Made by a program: the position numbers and the translations under genes. Shown piece after piece: positions 36,311-48,257 of a stretch of 64,000 nt of DNA (the stretch's first letter is position 1; every line of letters starts with the position of its first letter). The stretch spans positions 62,001 through 126,000 of the forward strand of contig JAFZKA010000043.1 in the NCBI GenBank assembly GCA_017551925.1. The letters run 5' to 3'. This DNA is from Bacteroidaceae bacterium (GTDB lineage: Bacteria; Bacteroidota; Bacteroidia; Bacteroidales; Bacteroidaceae). The notes below the pieces were generated by a model, which ran no database searches, was not told the DNA's origin, and saw only the letters and a list, made by a program, of their open reading frames with translations.

Positions 36311-37141
36311 ATGGCTACAAAAGACATTAAAAAAGACCCGTCAGAGTATTCTGTAGAGGAGAAACTTCAGTCACTGTACCAGTTGCAGACCATGCTGACT
36401 GAGATTGACAAGATTAAGACACTGCGCGGCGAACTGCCTCTTGAGGTTCAGGACCTTGAGGATGAGATTGCCGGTCTGACCACACGTATTGAGAAGGCCA
36501 GTTCTGATGTTGTTGAAATGAGCAAGGGCGTTGCTGAGAACAAGAACGTTATTGAGGTTTCAAAAGCCGCTATTGCCAAGTATCAGGAGCAGCAGGATCA
36601 TGTAAGCAACAACCGTGAGTTTGACTCACTCAACAAGGAGATTGAGTTCAAGAACCTTGAGGTTGAACTTGCAGAGAAGCGTATCCGTGAGTTTACAGCA
36701 GCCATCAATGCCAAGAAAGAGGACATTGAGAACAACAAGGCTCTGGTTGAGGAGAAAAAACAGGATCTTGAGGTTAAGAAATCAGAACTTCAGGAGATTA
36801 TTGAGGAGAACCGCCAGGAGGAGGAGAGACTGCGCGAAAGATGTAAAGCCCTTGAACTGAACATTGAGCCGCGTCTGCTCCAGTCATTCAAGCGTATCCG
36901 CAACAATACACGTAACGGTCTGGGTATCGTTTATGTACAGCGCGAGTCTTGTGGCGGTTGCTTCAACAAAATTCCGCCACAGCGTCAGCTTGATATCCGC
37001 ATGCGCAAGAAAATCATTGTTTGCGAGTACTGCGGACGTATCATGATTGATCCGGAACTTGCCGGTGTTAAGGAGGAGGTCAAGAAAGTTGAGGCTCCCA
37101 AGCGTCGCACCCGCAAGGCTGCTGCTGAGGACGAAGAATAA
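36311..37141 (+). CDS. Coiled-coil C4-type zinc-ribbon protein
   Basis: 276 aa. Residues 10-190 are almost wholly charged coiled coil (many E/K heptads). Residues about 215-245 hold a zinc ribbon, CGGCFNKIPPQ ... CEYCGRIM. The tail is basic (KRRTRKAAAE). This is the bacterial zf-RING_7/CT398-like family, often next to nif3; its exact role is unknown. It ends before a terminator hairpin at 37181-37211. Confidence 0.85.
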   Translation: MATKDIKKDPSEYSVEEKLQSLYQLQTMLTEIDKIKTLRGELPLEVQDLEDEIAGLTTRIEKASSDVVEMSKGVAENKNVIEVSKAAIAKYQEQQDHVSNNREFDSLNKEIEFKNLEVELAEKRIREFTAAINAKKEDIENNKALVEEKKQDLEVKKSELQEIIEENRQEEERLRERCKALELNIEPRLLQSFKRIRNNTRNGLGIVYVQRESCGGCFNKIPPQRQLDIRMRKKIIVCEYCGRIMIDPELAGVKEEVKKVEAPKRRTRKAAAEDEE

Positions 37142-37150
37142 TATCATATC

Positions 37151-37278
37151 CAATTGATAATTGACAATTGACAATTGAAAAAAATGACGGTCCTTTGGAT
37201 CGTCATTTTTTATGTCGCGGGCTGTTTTACACAGGTTCTGCGTATTAATTGTCAATTGTCAATTATCAATTGTCAATT
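37151..37278. repeat. Long inverted repeat around a terminator
   Basis: Arms of about 28 bp built of CAATTGACAATTGA-type units (37151-37178 and 37247-37278) are inverted copies of each other. They flank the terminator hairpin and 35 further bases. Such units appear to expand by slippage; the arms could form a cruciform. Confidence 0.6.
37181..37211 (+). terminator. Intrinsic terminator after the zinc-ribbon gene
   Basis: AAAATGACG pairs with CGTCATTTT across an 11-nt loop and is followed by a T run. The A-rich left arm makes it usable in both directions, also serving the HsdR_N-like gene on the minus strand. Confidence 0.75.
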
Positions 37279-37281
37279 TTG

Positions 37282-37734
37282 TTACAGTTCTGCGTAGGAG
37301 GGAATGTCCTGGAGAAATGTGTATTTCCCTGCAGCATAATCCATCTTAACACAATAGTGCTTGAGCCCGTTGCTGACAATCAGGTAATCTACATGCAGAA
37401 CCAGATTGTAGCGTGCAATCTGATCAAACACCTTTTGTGATATCGTTACAGTGGGGGCCTTGTATTCAATAATAACCTTGGGCTGCCCAGCCTTGTCATA
37501 TACCACAGAGTCACATCGGCGACTCATGCCGTTCAATTCTATGCCTTGTTCGTTTGCTATGTGTGAAATAGGGTAGCCTTTGTGGTTAACTATGTATGCA
37601 ACAAAGGCTTGTCGAACATTTTCTTCGGGTGTCAATGCGGTCCAGAACTTGCGAACGGGGTCCCAAATTACGGATTTGCCCGCCTGTTCGGATATTTTTG
37701 CCTCAAATGGTGGTAAATTTAAATTATCAGTCAT
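37282..37734 (-). CDS. Type I restriction enzyme R-subunit N-terminal-domain (HsdR_N) protein
   Basis: 150 aa. It contains the PD-(D/E)XK-type nuclease pattern of HsdR_N: RRCDSVVYDKAG then VIIEYKAP, with ENVRQAFVAYIV upstream. It is a stand-alone domain, with no helicase, specificity or methylase gene nearby, so it is not a restriction system. Such proteins commonly sit beside holA in Bacteroidetes, as I recall, which suggests a housekeeping DNA role. It is divergent from holA with interleaved promoters. Confidence 0.82.
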   Translation of the reverse strand: MTDNLNLPPFEAKISEQAGKSVIWDPVRKFWTALTPEENVRQAFVAYIVNHKGYPISHIANEQGIELNGMSRRCDSVVYDKAGQPKVIIEYKAPTVTISQKVFDQIARYNLVLHVDYLIVSNGLKHYCVKMDYAAGKYTFLQDIPSYAEL

Positions 37735-37741
37735 ATCTTTG
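37734..37741 (+). promoter_or_regulatory. -7 box (TATCTTTG) of holA
   Basis: A perfect TAnnTTTG, 31 bp upstream of the holA ATG. It overlaps the first codon of the divergent HsdR_N-like gene. Confidence 0.55.
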
Positions 37742-37749
37742 TATCACTG

Positions 37750-37757
37750 CGAAGTTA
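37750..37757 (-). promoter_or_regulatory. -7 box (TAACTTCG) of the HsdR_N-like gene
   Basis: A TAnnTTCG match on the minus strand, 16 bp upstream of the ATG at 37734. It lies face to face with the holA -7 box, so the two promoters may interfere. Confidence 0.45.
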
Positions 37758-37772
37758 ATAATTAGATTTGAA

Positions 37773-38819
37773 ATGGCAACATCGGGAAGCGCATACCGCA
37801 AGATTATAAATGAACTTGAACAGGGGAAATGTCAACCCATATATTTTCTGATGGGTGATGAACCGTTCTTTATAGATTCAATAGCAGAATATATAAGGGA
37901 ACATGCCCTCCCTGAAGAGGCCAGGGATTTCAACCAGATTGTTCTATACGGGAATGAGACTTCAATGAATGAAGTGATTCAACGTGCCAGAGCATATCCA
38001 ATGGGGTATGACCGTCAGGTAATCATTGTCAAGGAGGCGCAGCACCTGATGAAAAAGGATTCAGATTCAGCCGGGAGTTCATCGGATATTCTTAGTTCCT
38101 ATCTGAAACAGCCTCAACAAAGTACAGTTCTGGTGTTCTGCTATAAAAACGGTTCTCTGGATAAGCGCAAAAAGATTGTACCGATAATAGAAAAGGCCGG
38201 TGTTCTGTTTGAGTCAAAGAAAGTCAGGGATGAAGACTTGCCTGCTTTTATTGAGGAATTCCTGACAGAGCGCAGGCTAAAGATGTCTCCTAAGGGCATG
38301 TCAATGATGAGTGAATCAGTTGGAGCGGATCTGAGCCGAATGAACGGAGAACTTGAGAAACTTGTAACTGCTCTTCCGGCCGGTACAACTGAAATAACCC
38401 CGGAATTCATAGAGGAACATGTTGGTGTTAGTAAGGATTTCAACATTTATGAGTTCCGCGAAGCTATCATCAATAAGAATGTCCTGAAAGCGAATAAGAT
38501 TGCAGCGTATTATGAGAGCAACCCCAAGACATATCCCATGCAACTTGTTACGGCGGCTATTTTCCCGTATTTTGCCAATCTTATGCTTGCTTTTTATTCT
38601 CCCGATAAGACCGATAGGGGTATTGCAGACCAACTTGACCTTAAAAGTACATGGGGAGTAAGGGATTACACGACAGGAATGAGAAACTATACCGCTACAC
38701 AAACCATGAAAATAATCAGCACCATCCGCAAGTATGATGCAAAATCAAAAGGTGTGGATGCAACGTCAAACACAGGTGAGGGGTTGCTAAAAGAACTTCT
38801 TTTCCTGATTCTCCACTAA
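37773..38819 (+). CDS. holA: DNA polymerase III delta subunit
   Basis: 348 aa. It follows the DnaX-like delta layout: CQPIYFLMGDEPFFIDSIAEYI at the N-terminus, VIIVKEAQHL, a central STVLVFCY strand, and a C-terminal helical domain (NIYEFREAIINKN, YPMQLVTAAIFPYF). Delta opens the sliding clamp as part of the clamp loader. The start at 37773 is 25 bp after the predicted transcription start; the upstream open frame is not used. Confidence 0.93.
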   Translation: MATSGSAYRKIINELEQGKCQPIYFLMGDEPFFIDSIAEYIREHALPEEARDFNQIVLYGNETSMNEVIQRARAYPMGYDRQVIIVKEAQHLMKKDSDSAGSSSDILSSYLKQPQQSTVLVFCYKNGSLDKRKKIVPIIEKAGVLFESKKVRDEDLPAFIEEFLTERRLKMSPKGMSMMSESVGADLSRMNGELEKLVTALPAGTTEITPEFIEEHVGVSKDFNIYEFREAIINKNVLKANKIAAYYESNPKTYPMQLVTAAIFPYFANLMLAFYSPDKTDRGIADQLDLKSTWGVRDYTTGMRNYTATQTMKIISTIRKYDAKSKGVDATSNTGEGLLKELLFLILH

Positions 38820-38831
38820 ACTTTATTATAT

Positions 38832-38850
38832 ATAGACCACTGTGGTCTAT
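38832..38850. repeat. Perfect 9-bp palindrome downstream of holA
   Basis: ATAGACCAC-T-GTGGTCTAT. It could act as the holA terminator hairpin or as an operator. There is no T run. Confidence 0.45.
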
Positions 38851-38861
38851 CTTAGTTGTTT

Positions 38862-38920
38862 CTGAGATTTTAAAATTTACGTATAAGAGTAGGAGTTTGC
38901 GTCAAATTTTGAAATCTCAG
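38862..38920. repeat. Imperfect 20-bp inverted repeat in the holA-regulator gap
   Basis: CTGAGATTTTAAAATTTACG and CGTCAAATTTTGAAATCTCAG are inverted copies with one mismatch and one bulge, across an 18-nt spacer. A transcript here would fold into a long hairpin; no gene is seen. Confidence 0.45.
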
Positions 38921-38976
38921 CAATCAGGTGTTTTTCCTTCTGTTACAGTTGTTCCATTTAATTCTTATTAACATAT

Positions 38977-39439
38977 ACATTTGTTATTAAAAGTGCAAAT
39001 TTGACATTTGTATTGAGGTGTTGAATGTGTAAGATTGGTAACATTTGTGTACGCAATATACATCCATCTCAAGGCGACGTACTGACATTGCTGTAACTAT
39101 GCAAAATTGCATACAAAACATGTATTTGATAATAAACAATTGAGAATCAAGTATATTAAGATGCGTAACATAAACTTGTAAATCAAGAATTCAATAAGGT
39201 TTATGCATTTCTTGAAAAAGACCGTGAAAAACATATTTTGTTTAGTAATAAGCAAAGGAAAATCAATATTTTACTTTAAATATCTAAAGTAAATTACAAG
39301 GCTAGCAGTAGGCGATCCTGCGTCAGTTCTGGTATATGCAAAAGGGTATTGAAACAAATGTCTGATTTTACAAATGTGTTATTGTCTAAAATTACACAAA
39401 TGTAAATTTGTATTTTACAAAAATTCATCATACATTTGT
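38977..39439. promoter_or_regulatory. Cluster of seven ACAAATGT/ACATTTGT sites
   Basis: The 8-mer occurs at 38977, 39004 and 39041 as ACATTTGT, at 39354, 39370 and 39396 as ACAAATGT, and at 39432 as ACATTTGT. The copies at 39348-39361 and 39432-39445 extend to a 14-bp perfect inverted repeat (ATTGAAACAAATGT). ACAAATGTAAATTTGT at 39396-39411 overlaps the predicted -7 box. This is probably the operator array of the XRE regulator that follows. The rest of the 650-bp gap is AT-rich with no gene. Confidence 0.7.
39382..39410 (+). promoter_or_regulatory. Promoter of the XRE regulator gene
   Basis: TTG at 39382-39384, an 18-bp spacer, then TAAATTTG at 39403-39410 (TAnnTTTG). It is embedded in the ACAAATGT sites. 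Confidence 0.5.
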
Positions 39440-39467
39440 TTCAATCATTTTTTGAGTAAAAGAAGGC

Positions 39468-39947
39468 ATGAAAGAGAGACTTATAGAACTGATGAATTTG
39501 TTGAATTGTACACCAACCCAGTTCGCAAATGCTATTGGAGTTCAAAGAGCGACACTCCAACATATTTTAAACGGTAGAAATGAACCCAGCCTGAAAATCA
39601 TAATGGCGGTTCATGACGGTTTTCCTCAAGTTGACCTTGAATGGCTTTTGTATGGTAAGGGTAATACTTTTGGTGAAGTATCTCCTCAGAGCAAGGAAAA
39701 TCATAATTATCCCCTTTTCCCGGATATTGAGAGCACGGTTTTTAAGACAAACGGCAAGGAAAATCACGAATTTACAAATGTCAAAGAGGAAAAGAGCCAC
39801 GGAATGCCAAACAAAAGAACTAATAATAAGGCAGTTAGCGCCGGTTCAGACCTAGCGTCTGACAAAGTGCCAAAGAGAATAAAAGAGGTGGTTATTTTCT
39901 TTGAAGACGGCACTTATCAAAAAATTTCAACGGATTTAAAAAAATAA
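39468..39947 (+). CDS. XRE-family (HTH_3) transcriptional regulator
   Basis: 159 aa. Residues 1-65 are a helix-turn-helix (CTPTQFANAIGVQRATLQHIL, followed by NEPSLKII and DLEWLLYGKG). The middle is polar and unstructured. The C-terminus VVIFFEDGTYQKI is a motif I know from Bacteroidetes XRE regulators of this size. It sits behind seven repeated 8-bp sites, so autoregulation is likely. The target beyond itself is unknown; the next gene (a BspA-like lipoprotein) has its own promoter. Confidence 0.85.
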   Translation: MKERLIELMNLLNCTPTQFANAIGVQRATLQHILNGRNEPSLKIIMAVHDGFPQVDLEWLLYGKGNTFGEVSPQSKENHNYPLFPDIESTVFKTNGKENHEFTNVKEEKSHGMPNKRTNNKAVSAGSDLASDKVPKRIKEVVIFFEDGTYQKISTDLKK

Positions 39948-39980
39948 TACGGATTTTTTGATTTTTTAGAATTTGGTAGT

Positions 39981-39988
39981 TATATTTG
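39981..39988 (+). promoter_or_regulatory. -7 box (TATATTTG) of the BspA-like gene
   Basis: A perfect TAnnTTTG, 30 bp upstream of the ATG at 40019; it fixes that start over the ATG-less longer frame at 39986. Confidence 0.6.
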
Positions 39989-40018
39989 CTCAAAAGAAAC
40001 CAATTAATAATTTACGCT

Positions 40019-40945
40019 ATGAAAAAATATCTATTTGCTCTCCTGATTACTACACTCTGTTTTACAGGGTGCCGTTCAAGTAAAGACGTCTCCAAGTCCA
40101 ATCAAAATGAGGTATGGCAAACAATGCTCGTCAAGCAGATTGATGCTCAGGTTCAGGATCAGATTATAACGGTTAAGTACAACAACGGTACTACTCTATG
40201 CTACAAGATTCTGGATAACTTTGGCAATGTAACCCTTACCTGGGACAGAACAAACGGCCGCAAGAATTTTGACGACGGTCCAAGTTCTTATAAAGGTGAC
40301 ATCAGTATCCCGTCATTCATTGTTACCGGTGAAAATGATGACTTTGTTTTCCGTGTAATGGAAATAGATCAGAATGCTTTCTACGGCTGCACCGAGGTTA
40401 CCTCAATTGATATCCCGTACAGTGTTTTACGTATTGTAAATGATGCATTTAAAGGATGCTCAGGCGTAAAGGCCTATACTGTTAACGAAAACAACCAGTC
40501 TTATAAGGATGTTGATGGCGTGCTGTTCAGTAAGGACAACAGGATGCTTGTCAAATATCCCGCCAAGAAACAGTTGACTGATTACGTCATTTCAGAAGAC
40601 GTATCTTTGATCTGTACCGAGGCATTCATGGACAATTCATATCTTAAAAAGATATATGTCGGTAACTTTGTTACTGCTATAAGTGACTTTGCATTCAAGA
40701 ACTGCACTGCCCTTGAAGAGGTTGAACTTGGCGGTAATGTCAGAATCCTTGGATCAGAATCATTCAAGAACTGCCCCAAACTTTCTCTTATCAACTCACA
40801 CGGCATGTGGCCGCCTCACAACAGCCCCACGGTGTTTGATGATGAGACCAAGCAGAATGCCAAACTGTATGTTCCAAAAGGCCAGTTGATGAACTATAAG
40901 AGGCGTTTGGAGTGGAGAGACTTCAAGAACGTACAGGAATATTAA
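40019..40945 (+). CDS. BspA-type leucine-rich repeat lipoprotein
   Basis: 308 aa. Lipobox LCFTGC. From about residue 115 there are LRR_5/BspA repeats of the AFxGCxxLxxIxIP kind: NAFYGCTEVTSIDIP, DAFKGCSGVKAYTV, EAFMDNSYLKKIYV, FAFKNCTALEEVEL, ESFKNCPKLSLI. The final CDK-like segment (AKLYVPKGQLMNYKRRLEW) is the usual BspA cap. Likely envelope-anchored and involved in binding or adhesion. Followed by a strong terminator. Confidence 0.9.
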   Translation: MKKYLFALLITTLCFTGCRSSKDVSKSNQNEVWQTMLVKQIDAQVQDQIITVKYNNGTTLCYKILDNFGNVTLTWDRTNGRKNFDDGPSSYKGDISIPSFIVTGENDDFVFRVMEIDQNAFYGCTEVTSIDIPYSVLRIVNDAFKGCSGVKAYTVNENNQSYKDVDGVLFSKDNRMLVKYPAKKQLTDYVISEDVSLICTEAFMDNSYLKKIYVGNFVTAISDFAFKNCTALEEVELGGNVRILGSESFKNCPKLSLINSHGMWPPHNSPTVFDDETKQNAKLYVPKGQLMNYKRRLEWRDFKNVQEY

Positions 40946-40960
40946 ACAAATTGAGAGTTA

Positions 40961-40992
40961 AAAAAAAGCGTTCGATTTCGAACGCTTTTTTT
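40961..40992 (+). terminator. Strong intrinsic terminator
   Basis: AAAAAAAGCGTTCGA pairs perfectly with TCGAACGCTTTTTTT across a 2-nt TT loop; works in both directions. Confidence 0.9.
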
Positions 40993-41010
40993 ATTCTCAA
41001 TTAAAAGAAC

Positions 41011-41018
41011 TACCTTCG
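41011..41018 (+). promoter_or_regulatory. -7 box (TACCTTCG) of pyrK-pyrD
   Basis: A TAnnTTCG match, 18 bp upstream of the pyrK ATG and 18 bp after the previous terminator. Confidence 0.45.
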
Positions 41019-41036
41019 CGGTACATTTAAAGAATT

Positions 41037-41816
41037 ATGAAGAAGTATCAATCAGATATGGTGGTAGTGGACAACGTTATGGTTGGCCCCTGCGCCACAC
41101 TTCTGACTCTGCAGTATCCCGGCACACTTCCGGATATGGTTGCGGGACAGTTTGCAGAGTTGCAAGTTCCGTCGGCAAAAGTACTTTTACGCCGTCCTAT
41201 CTCAATACACGCCATAGACCGCGATAAGAACCTTGTAGAGTTCATTATACAGATTGTAGGTGAAGGTACGCAGTCACTGGCATCGGCTAAAACCGGCGAT
41301 GTCATAAATGTGCTTCTGCCATTAGGAAACGGTTTCGGATATCGCAGCACTCACGTTTCAAGGCCATTGCTTATTGGCGGAGGAGTTGGTGTGGCACCTT
41401 TGCTGTTCCTAGGCCAGGATTTTGCAGAACATGGTATCAAGCCTACATTCCTGTTTGGAGGCCGCACAGAGAATCTCATTTTGCGAAAAGACGAATTCAT
41501 GAAATACGGCGATCTGTTCATGACTACCGAGGATGGCTCCGCCGGTGAAAAAGGTTTCGTAACGAATCATAGCCTTTTGCTTGACAATGAGCAGTTTGAC
41601 AGAATATATGCTTGTGGTCCTACGCCCATGCTCAAGGCTGTTGCTCGCTGGGCAATGGAGCATGAAATAGCCTGTGAGGTGTCACTTGAACACAAGATGG
41701 CGTGCGGAATAGGCGCCTGCCTGTGCTGCGTGGAGGATACAGCCGACCAGGGCAATGTATGTGTATGTAAAGAAGGTCCGGTTTTCACAATAGACAGACT
41801 GAAATGGTTCAACTGA
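41037..41816 (+). CDS. pyrK: Dihydroorotate dehydrogenase electron-transfer subunit
   Basis: 259 aa. It has the ferredoxin-reductase-like FAD domain (LLRRPISIH), an NAD site ([16 protein letters not shown]) and a C-terminal [2Fe-2S] cysteine cluster ([11 protein letters not shown] ... [10 protein letters not shown]). It passes electrons from the type 1B dihydroorotate dehydrogenase to NAD. Its last 13 bases overlap pyrD, so the subunits are made together. Confidence 0.95.
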   Translation: MKKYQSDMVVVDNVMVGPCATLLTLQYPGTLPDMVAGQFAELQVPSAKVLLRRPISIHAIDRDKNLVEFIIQIVGEGTQSLASAKTGDVINVLLPLGNGFGYRSTHVSRPLLIGGGVGVAPLLFLGQDFAEHGIKPTFLFGGRTENLILRKDEFMKYGDLFMTTEDGSAGEKGFVTNHSLLLDNEQFDRIYACGPTPMLKAVARWAMEHEIACEVSLEHKMACGIGACLCCVEDTADQGNVCVCKEGPVFTIDRLKWFN

Positions 41817-42712
41817 ATACTAAGATAGGCTCTCTTGAGCTCAAGAACCCGGTGATGACCGCATCGGGCACATTCGGGTACGGCACTGAGTATGCTGATT
41901 TCATGGATATAAACCGTTTGGGCGCTATAATAGTAAAAGGTACAACGCTCAATCCACGTCAGGGCAATCCGTATCCCCGCATGGCTGAGACTCCATCGGG
42001 AATGCTCAATGCCGTCGGCCTTCAGAACAAAGGGGTTGACTACTTTGTGGATCATATCTATCCTGAGGTCCGTAAGATTGAAACAAATATCATAGTAAAC
42101 GTATCAGGCTCATGTATAGATGATTACGTTCAGACCGCAAGCATAATCAATACTCTCGATGACATACCTGCCATAGAACTCAACATATCATGCCCCAACG
42201 TAAAGCAGGGCGGTATGGCTTTCGGTGTAAAGCCGGAGAGTGCCGCACAGGTTGTAAGTGCCGTACGCAAGGCCTATGATAAGACTCTGATAGTGAAACT
42301 GTCACCTAATGTGACTGATATTACAGAGATTGCACGCGCGGTTGAGGGTGCAGGTGCTGACAGCGTATCACTCATCAACACTATGCTGGGTATGGCTATC
42401 GATGCCGAAAAGCGCAAGCCAATCCTTTCAACCATTACCGGCGGCATGAGTGGTCCAGCTGTTAAACCCGTGGCTCTACGGATGGTTTGGCAAACTGCAA
42501 AGGCTGTCAAGATTCCGGTAATTGGTCTGGGGGGAATCTGCTCTGCAACTGACGCTATTGAGTTTCTTCTGGCTGGCGCCTCGGCAATCCAGATAGGTAC
42601 GGCCAATTTCATTGATCCCTCTATCTCTGAGAAAGTCATTGACGGCATAGCTGACTACCTGCAGCGCCATAATTTCAATTCCGTCCAGGACATCATCGGT
42701 GCTCTAGAGTAA
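41804..42712 (+). CDS. pyrD: Dihydroorotate dehydrogenase, class 1B catalytic subunit
   Basis: 302 aa FMN-dependent barrel. Key segments: [32 protein letters not shown] with the catalytic Cys, GLGGI and IQIGTANF for FMN phosphate. It oxidises dihydroorotate to orotate in pyrimidine synthesis. It overlaps pyrK at the start, and its last 9 bases overlap the convergent trmD stop. Confidence 0.96.
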   Translation: MVQLNTKIGSLELKNPVMTASGTFGYGTEYADFMDINRLGAIIVKGTTLNPRQGNPYPRMAETPSGMLNAVGLQNKGVDYFVDHIYPEVRKIETNIIVNVSGSCIDDYVQTASIINTLDDIPAIELNISCPNVKQGGMAFGVKPESAAQVVSAVRKAYDKTLIVKLSPNVTDITEIARAVEGAGADSVSLINTMLGMAIDAEKRKPILSTITGGMSGPAVKPVALRMVWQTAKAVKIPVIGLGGICSATDAIEFLLAGASAIQIGTANFIDPSISEKVIDGIADYLQRHNFNSVQDIIGALE

Positions 42713-43375
42713 ATCGGGACGGAGGCGTTTGGTACGCTCAAGGGATTGCTGGAATTCCCATTCATCTATCAGGGCTTGGTTACCTGATAATAACACATCG
42801 GGAACTTTCCAGCCTTTGTATTCGGCGGGACGGGTATAGACGGGCGGGGCAAGCAGGTTGTCCTGGAAGGAGTCTGACAGGGCGGACTGCTCATCGGAAA
42901 GAACACCCGGAATTAATCTTACAATACTGTCTGTCATCACGGCAGCGGCAAGTTCACCTCCGGTAAGTACGTAATCACCTATACTTATCTCGCGGGTAAT
43001 CAGATGCTCGCGTATGCGGTAGTCAATTCCTTTGTAGTGACCGCACAGTATTATCACATTTTCAAGCAGTGACAGGCTGTTGGCAATCTTCTGATTGAAC
43101 TGCTCGCCATCGGGTGAGGTGTAGATAACCTCATCGTAATTGCGTTGTGATTTGAGATCGGTAATGAGACGGTCAATGGGTTCAATTTTCATTACAAGAC
43201 CGGCGCATCCGCCAAAGGGGTAGTCATCGGTTTTGTGATGCTTATCTGTAGTGTAATCCCTTATGTCATGCAGATGAATCTTGGCAAGACCCGCTTTCTG
43301 GGCGCGTGCCATCATTGAGCAGTTAAAGAAACCCTCAAGCATATCCGGGAATACTGTAAGAATATCTATACGCAT
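42704..43375 (-). CDS. trmD: tRNA (guanine-N1)-methyltransferase
   Basis: 223 aa. Knot motif [13 protein letters not shown]-terminal [14 protein letters not shown], and [14 protein letters not shown] (usually PYGGGxGMVM). It methylates G37 of tRNAs using S-adenosylmethionine. The ATG at 43375 is 28 bp after a TATTTTTG box; the longer frame starting at 43405 begins inside that box. Confidence 0.95.
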   Translation of the reverse strand: MRIDILTVFPDMLEGFFNCSMMARAQKAGLAKIHLHDIRDYTTDKHHKTDDYPFGGCAGLVMKIEPIDRLITDLKSQRNYDEVIYTSPDGEQFNQKIANSLSLLENVIILCGHYKGIDYRIREHLITREISIGDYVLTGGELAAAVMTDSIVRLIPGVLSDEQSALSDSFQDNLLAPPVYTRPAEYKGWKVPDVLLSGNQALIDEWEFQQSLERTKRLRPDLL

Positions 43376-43402
43376 ATACGCACATTGTACCGTTTCAGTC
43401 TG

Positions 43403-43410
43403 CAAAAATA
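43403..43410 (-). promoter_or_regulatory. -7 box (TATTTTTG) of trmD
   Basis: A perfect TAnnTTTG on the minus strand, 28 bp upstream of the trmD ATG, divergent from the ligA box. Confidence 0.55.
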
Positions 43411-43423
43411 CAAATTTTATGAG

Positions 43424-43431
43424 TAAATTCG
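43424..43431 (+). promoter_or_regulatory. -7 box (TAAATTCG) of the ligA-dapA operon
   Basis: A TAnnTTCG match, 38 bp upstream of the ligA ATG. Confidence 0.45.
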
Positions 43432-43439
43432 CGGTTTGA

Positions 43440-46376
<2,937 letters not shown>

Positions 46377-46380
<4 letters not shown>

Positions 46381-47651
46381 ACAGATTCCTTAAATACGCA
46401 ATCCTGACAGCCGGTATTATTATATCCTGCAAGCAAAACAGCCAACCCGTAGAACCGGTTGCCGATGAGCTTGTTGAGGTTCTTCCGCAGCCGGTTTACC
46501 GTTGGGGCGTAAATGTTGACAGTCTGGATATAGTGGACGGCACCATTGGCCGTAATGAGATGCTCTCAAACATACTCTTCAAGTACGGCGTATCTGCACA
46601 GACCATACATTATCTGGACCGTTCGTCAGACAGCACATGGAGCGTACGCAAGATACAGTCAGGCAAGCCGTATCACATTATACGTGACCGTGACTCAATT
46701 GCCACAGCCCGTTACTTTGTCTATGACATAAACAAGACTGATTATGCCGTTTACTCTCTGACAGACAGCATTTTCAGCTATCGCGGCACCTTACCTCTGG
46801 ATACTGTTGACAACTACATAAGCGGCAGCATCCAGTCATCACTCTGGAACGCCATGATAGAGCAGGGGGCAGCCCCTGAACTGGCCGGTATGCTTGCCGA
46901 TGTTTACTCCTGGACAATAGATTTCTTTGGAATCCAAAAGAATGATTCATTCTCAGTCTATTATCAGGAGTTCTACGCCGACAGCGTTAGAGTGGCCACA
47001 GGCAATATCCTGGCAGCCAATTTCATAACCGGCGGCAATAACCATTACGCATTCCGATACATCTATCATAACGAGCGTGGCGAATACTTTGATGAGAACG
47101 GAACCAGCCTGAGACGTGCATTCCTGAAAGCGCCCTTGAGTTACTCACGCATCAGTTCCAAGTTCTCAAATGCACGGGTACATCCTGTAACCAAGGTGGT
47201 TCGCGCACATCATGGAGTTGATTACGCAGCCCCTGCAGGCACTCCTGTGTATTCAGTAGGTGACGGCGTTGTTGTCACAAAGGCCTGGGACAGCAAAGGT
47301 GGCGGTAACTACCTCAAGATCAAGCATAACTCAACCTATACAACTGAGTATCTGCACCTGCGCGGATATGCAAGCGGTATAAACCAGGGTACCCACGTAT
47401 CACAAGGCCAACTGATAGGTTATGTAGGTTCTACCGGAGTTTCCACAGGCCCGCATCTTGATTACCGTGTATTCAAGAACGGCACTGCCATTGACCCGCT
47501 CCGCATGGACCTGCCTGCCGTTGATCCCATAAGCCCGGAGGATATGCCGCAATATCTGTTATCCGTAAGGGAATTGATGAAAAAGGTTGGACTTGAATTA
47601 CCTGACAGCATTTATGCCTTACAAGACACAATTAATACCATACAGCAATGA
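46377..47651 (+). CDS. M23-family peptidase lipoprotein with HLDYR motif
   Basis: 424 aa. A lipoprotein signal ending IIISC, an N-terminal LysM/OapA-like helper region (about 35-230: LSNILFKYGVSAQTIHYL), and a C-terminal M23 domain (about 255-390). The metal motif HHGVDYAAPAGTP is intact, but the closing HxH motif reads GPHLDYRV, so the usual second His is Asp. Peptidoglycan cleavage in the periplasm is expected if Asp can replace His. Co-transcribed with dapA. Confidence 0.87.
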
Positions 47652-48253
47652 TTAAAAACGTAATATTTGACTTTGGCAATGTACTGATTGATTGGAATCC
47701 GGCTTATCTGTTCCTGCCGCACTTTAACGGTGATCAAGAGAAATGCCGCTTCTTTACTGACCACGTCTGCAACCGTGAATGGTTCACCCGCATGGACCGC
47801 GGTGAGAGCATGGATAAGTGCGTTGCCGAGCTCCAGGCTACATACCCTGAGTATGCTGATGCCGTAGCCATGTTCCGTGACCGCTGGTTTGACATGTGCA
47901 GCGGTGAGATACCTGGTATGCTTGAACTGATCCTGGACCTCAAGAAACGCGGAGTAGGGGTTTATGGCCTCACAAACTGGCCTGCCGAAACCTTTGCCGA
48001 AGCCCGTCGCCGTTTCAAAACCATAGCCAGTATTGACAACATAGTTGTCTCAAGCCATGTAAAACTGGCCAAACCAGAACCAGCCATATACCAACTGCTG
48101 ATTTCCAAATTCAATCTGAGGCCAGATGAGTGCGTCTTCATTGATGACCGCAAGGACAACGTTGATGCCGCCATCGCCCAAGGTATGAACGGCATAGTCT
48201 ATCCCGGCACTGCAGAGCAACTTACTGCAATCCTTAATCCGCTTATTTTCTAA
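47648..48253 (+). CDS. HAD-family phosphatase (class IA)
   Basis: 201 aa. Motif I IFDFGNVLIDW with Asp nucleophile and Gly in place of the usual second Asp, as in YihX-like HADs; motif II TNWP, motif III Lys in KLAKPEPAIY, motif IV FIDDRKDN. Probably a sugar-phosphate or related phosphatase of the cytoplasm. Starts by ATGA overlap with the M23 gene. Confidence 0.87.
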   Translation: MIKNVIFDFGNVLIDWNPAYLFLPHFNGDQEKCRFFTDHVCNREWFTRMDRGESMDKCVAELQATYPEYADAVAMFRDRWFDMCSGEIPGMLELILDLKKRGVGVYGLTNWPAETFAEARRRFKTIASIDNIVVSSHVKLAKPEPAIYQLLISKFNLRPDECVFIDDRKDNVDAAIAQGMNGIVYPGTAEQLTAILNPLIF

Positions 48254-48257
48254 CAAC

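Noticed and set aside
37282..37734. Restriction-modification system
   Set aside because: Only an HsdR_N-like domain is present; no helicase, HsdM or HsdS nearby.
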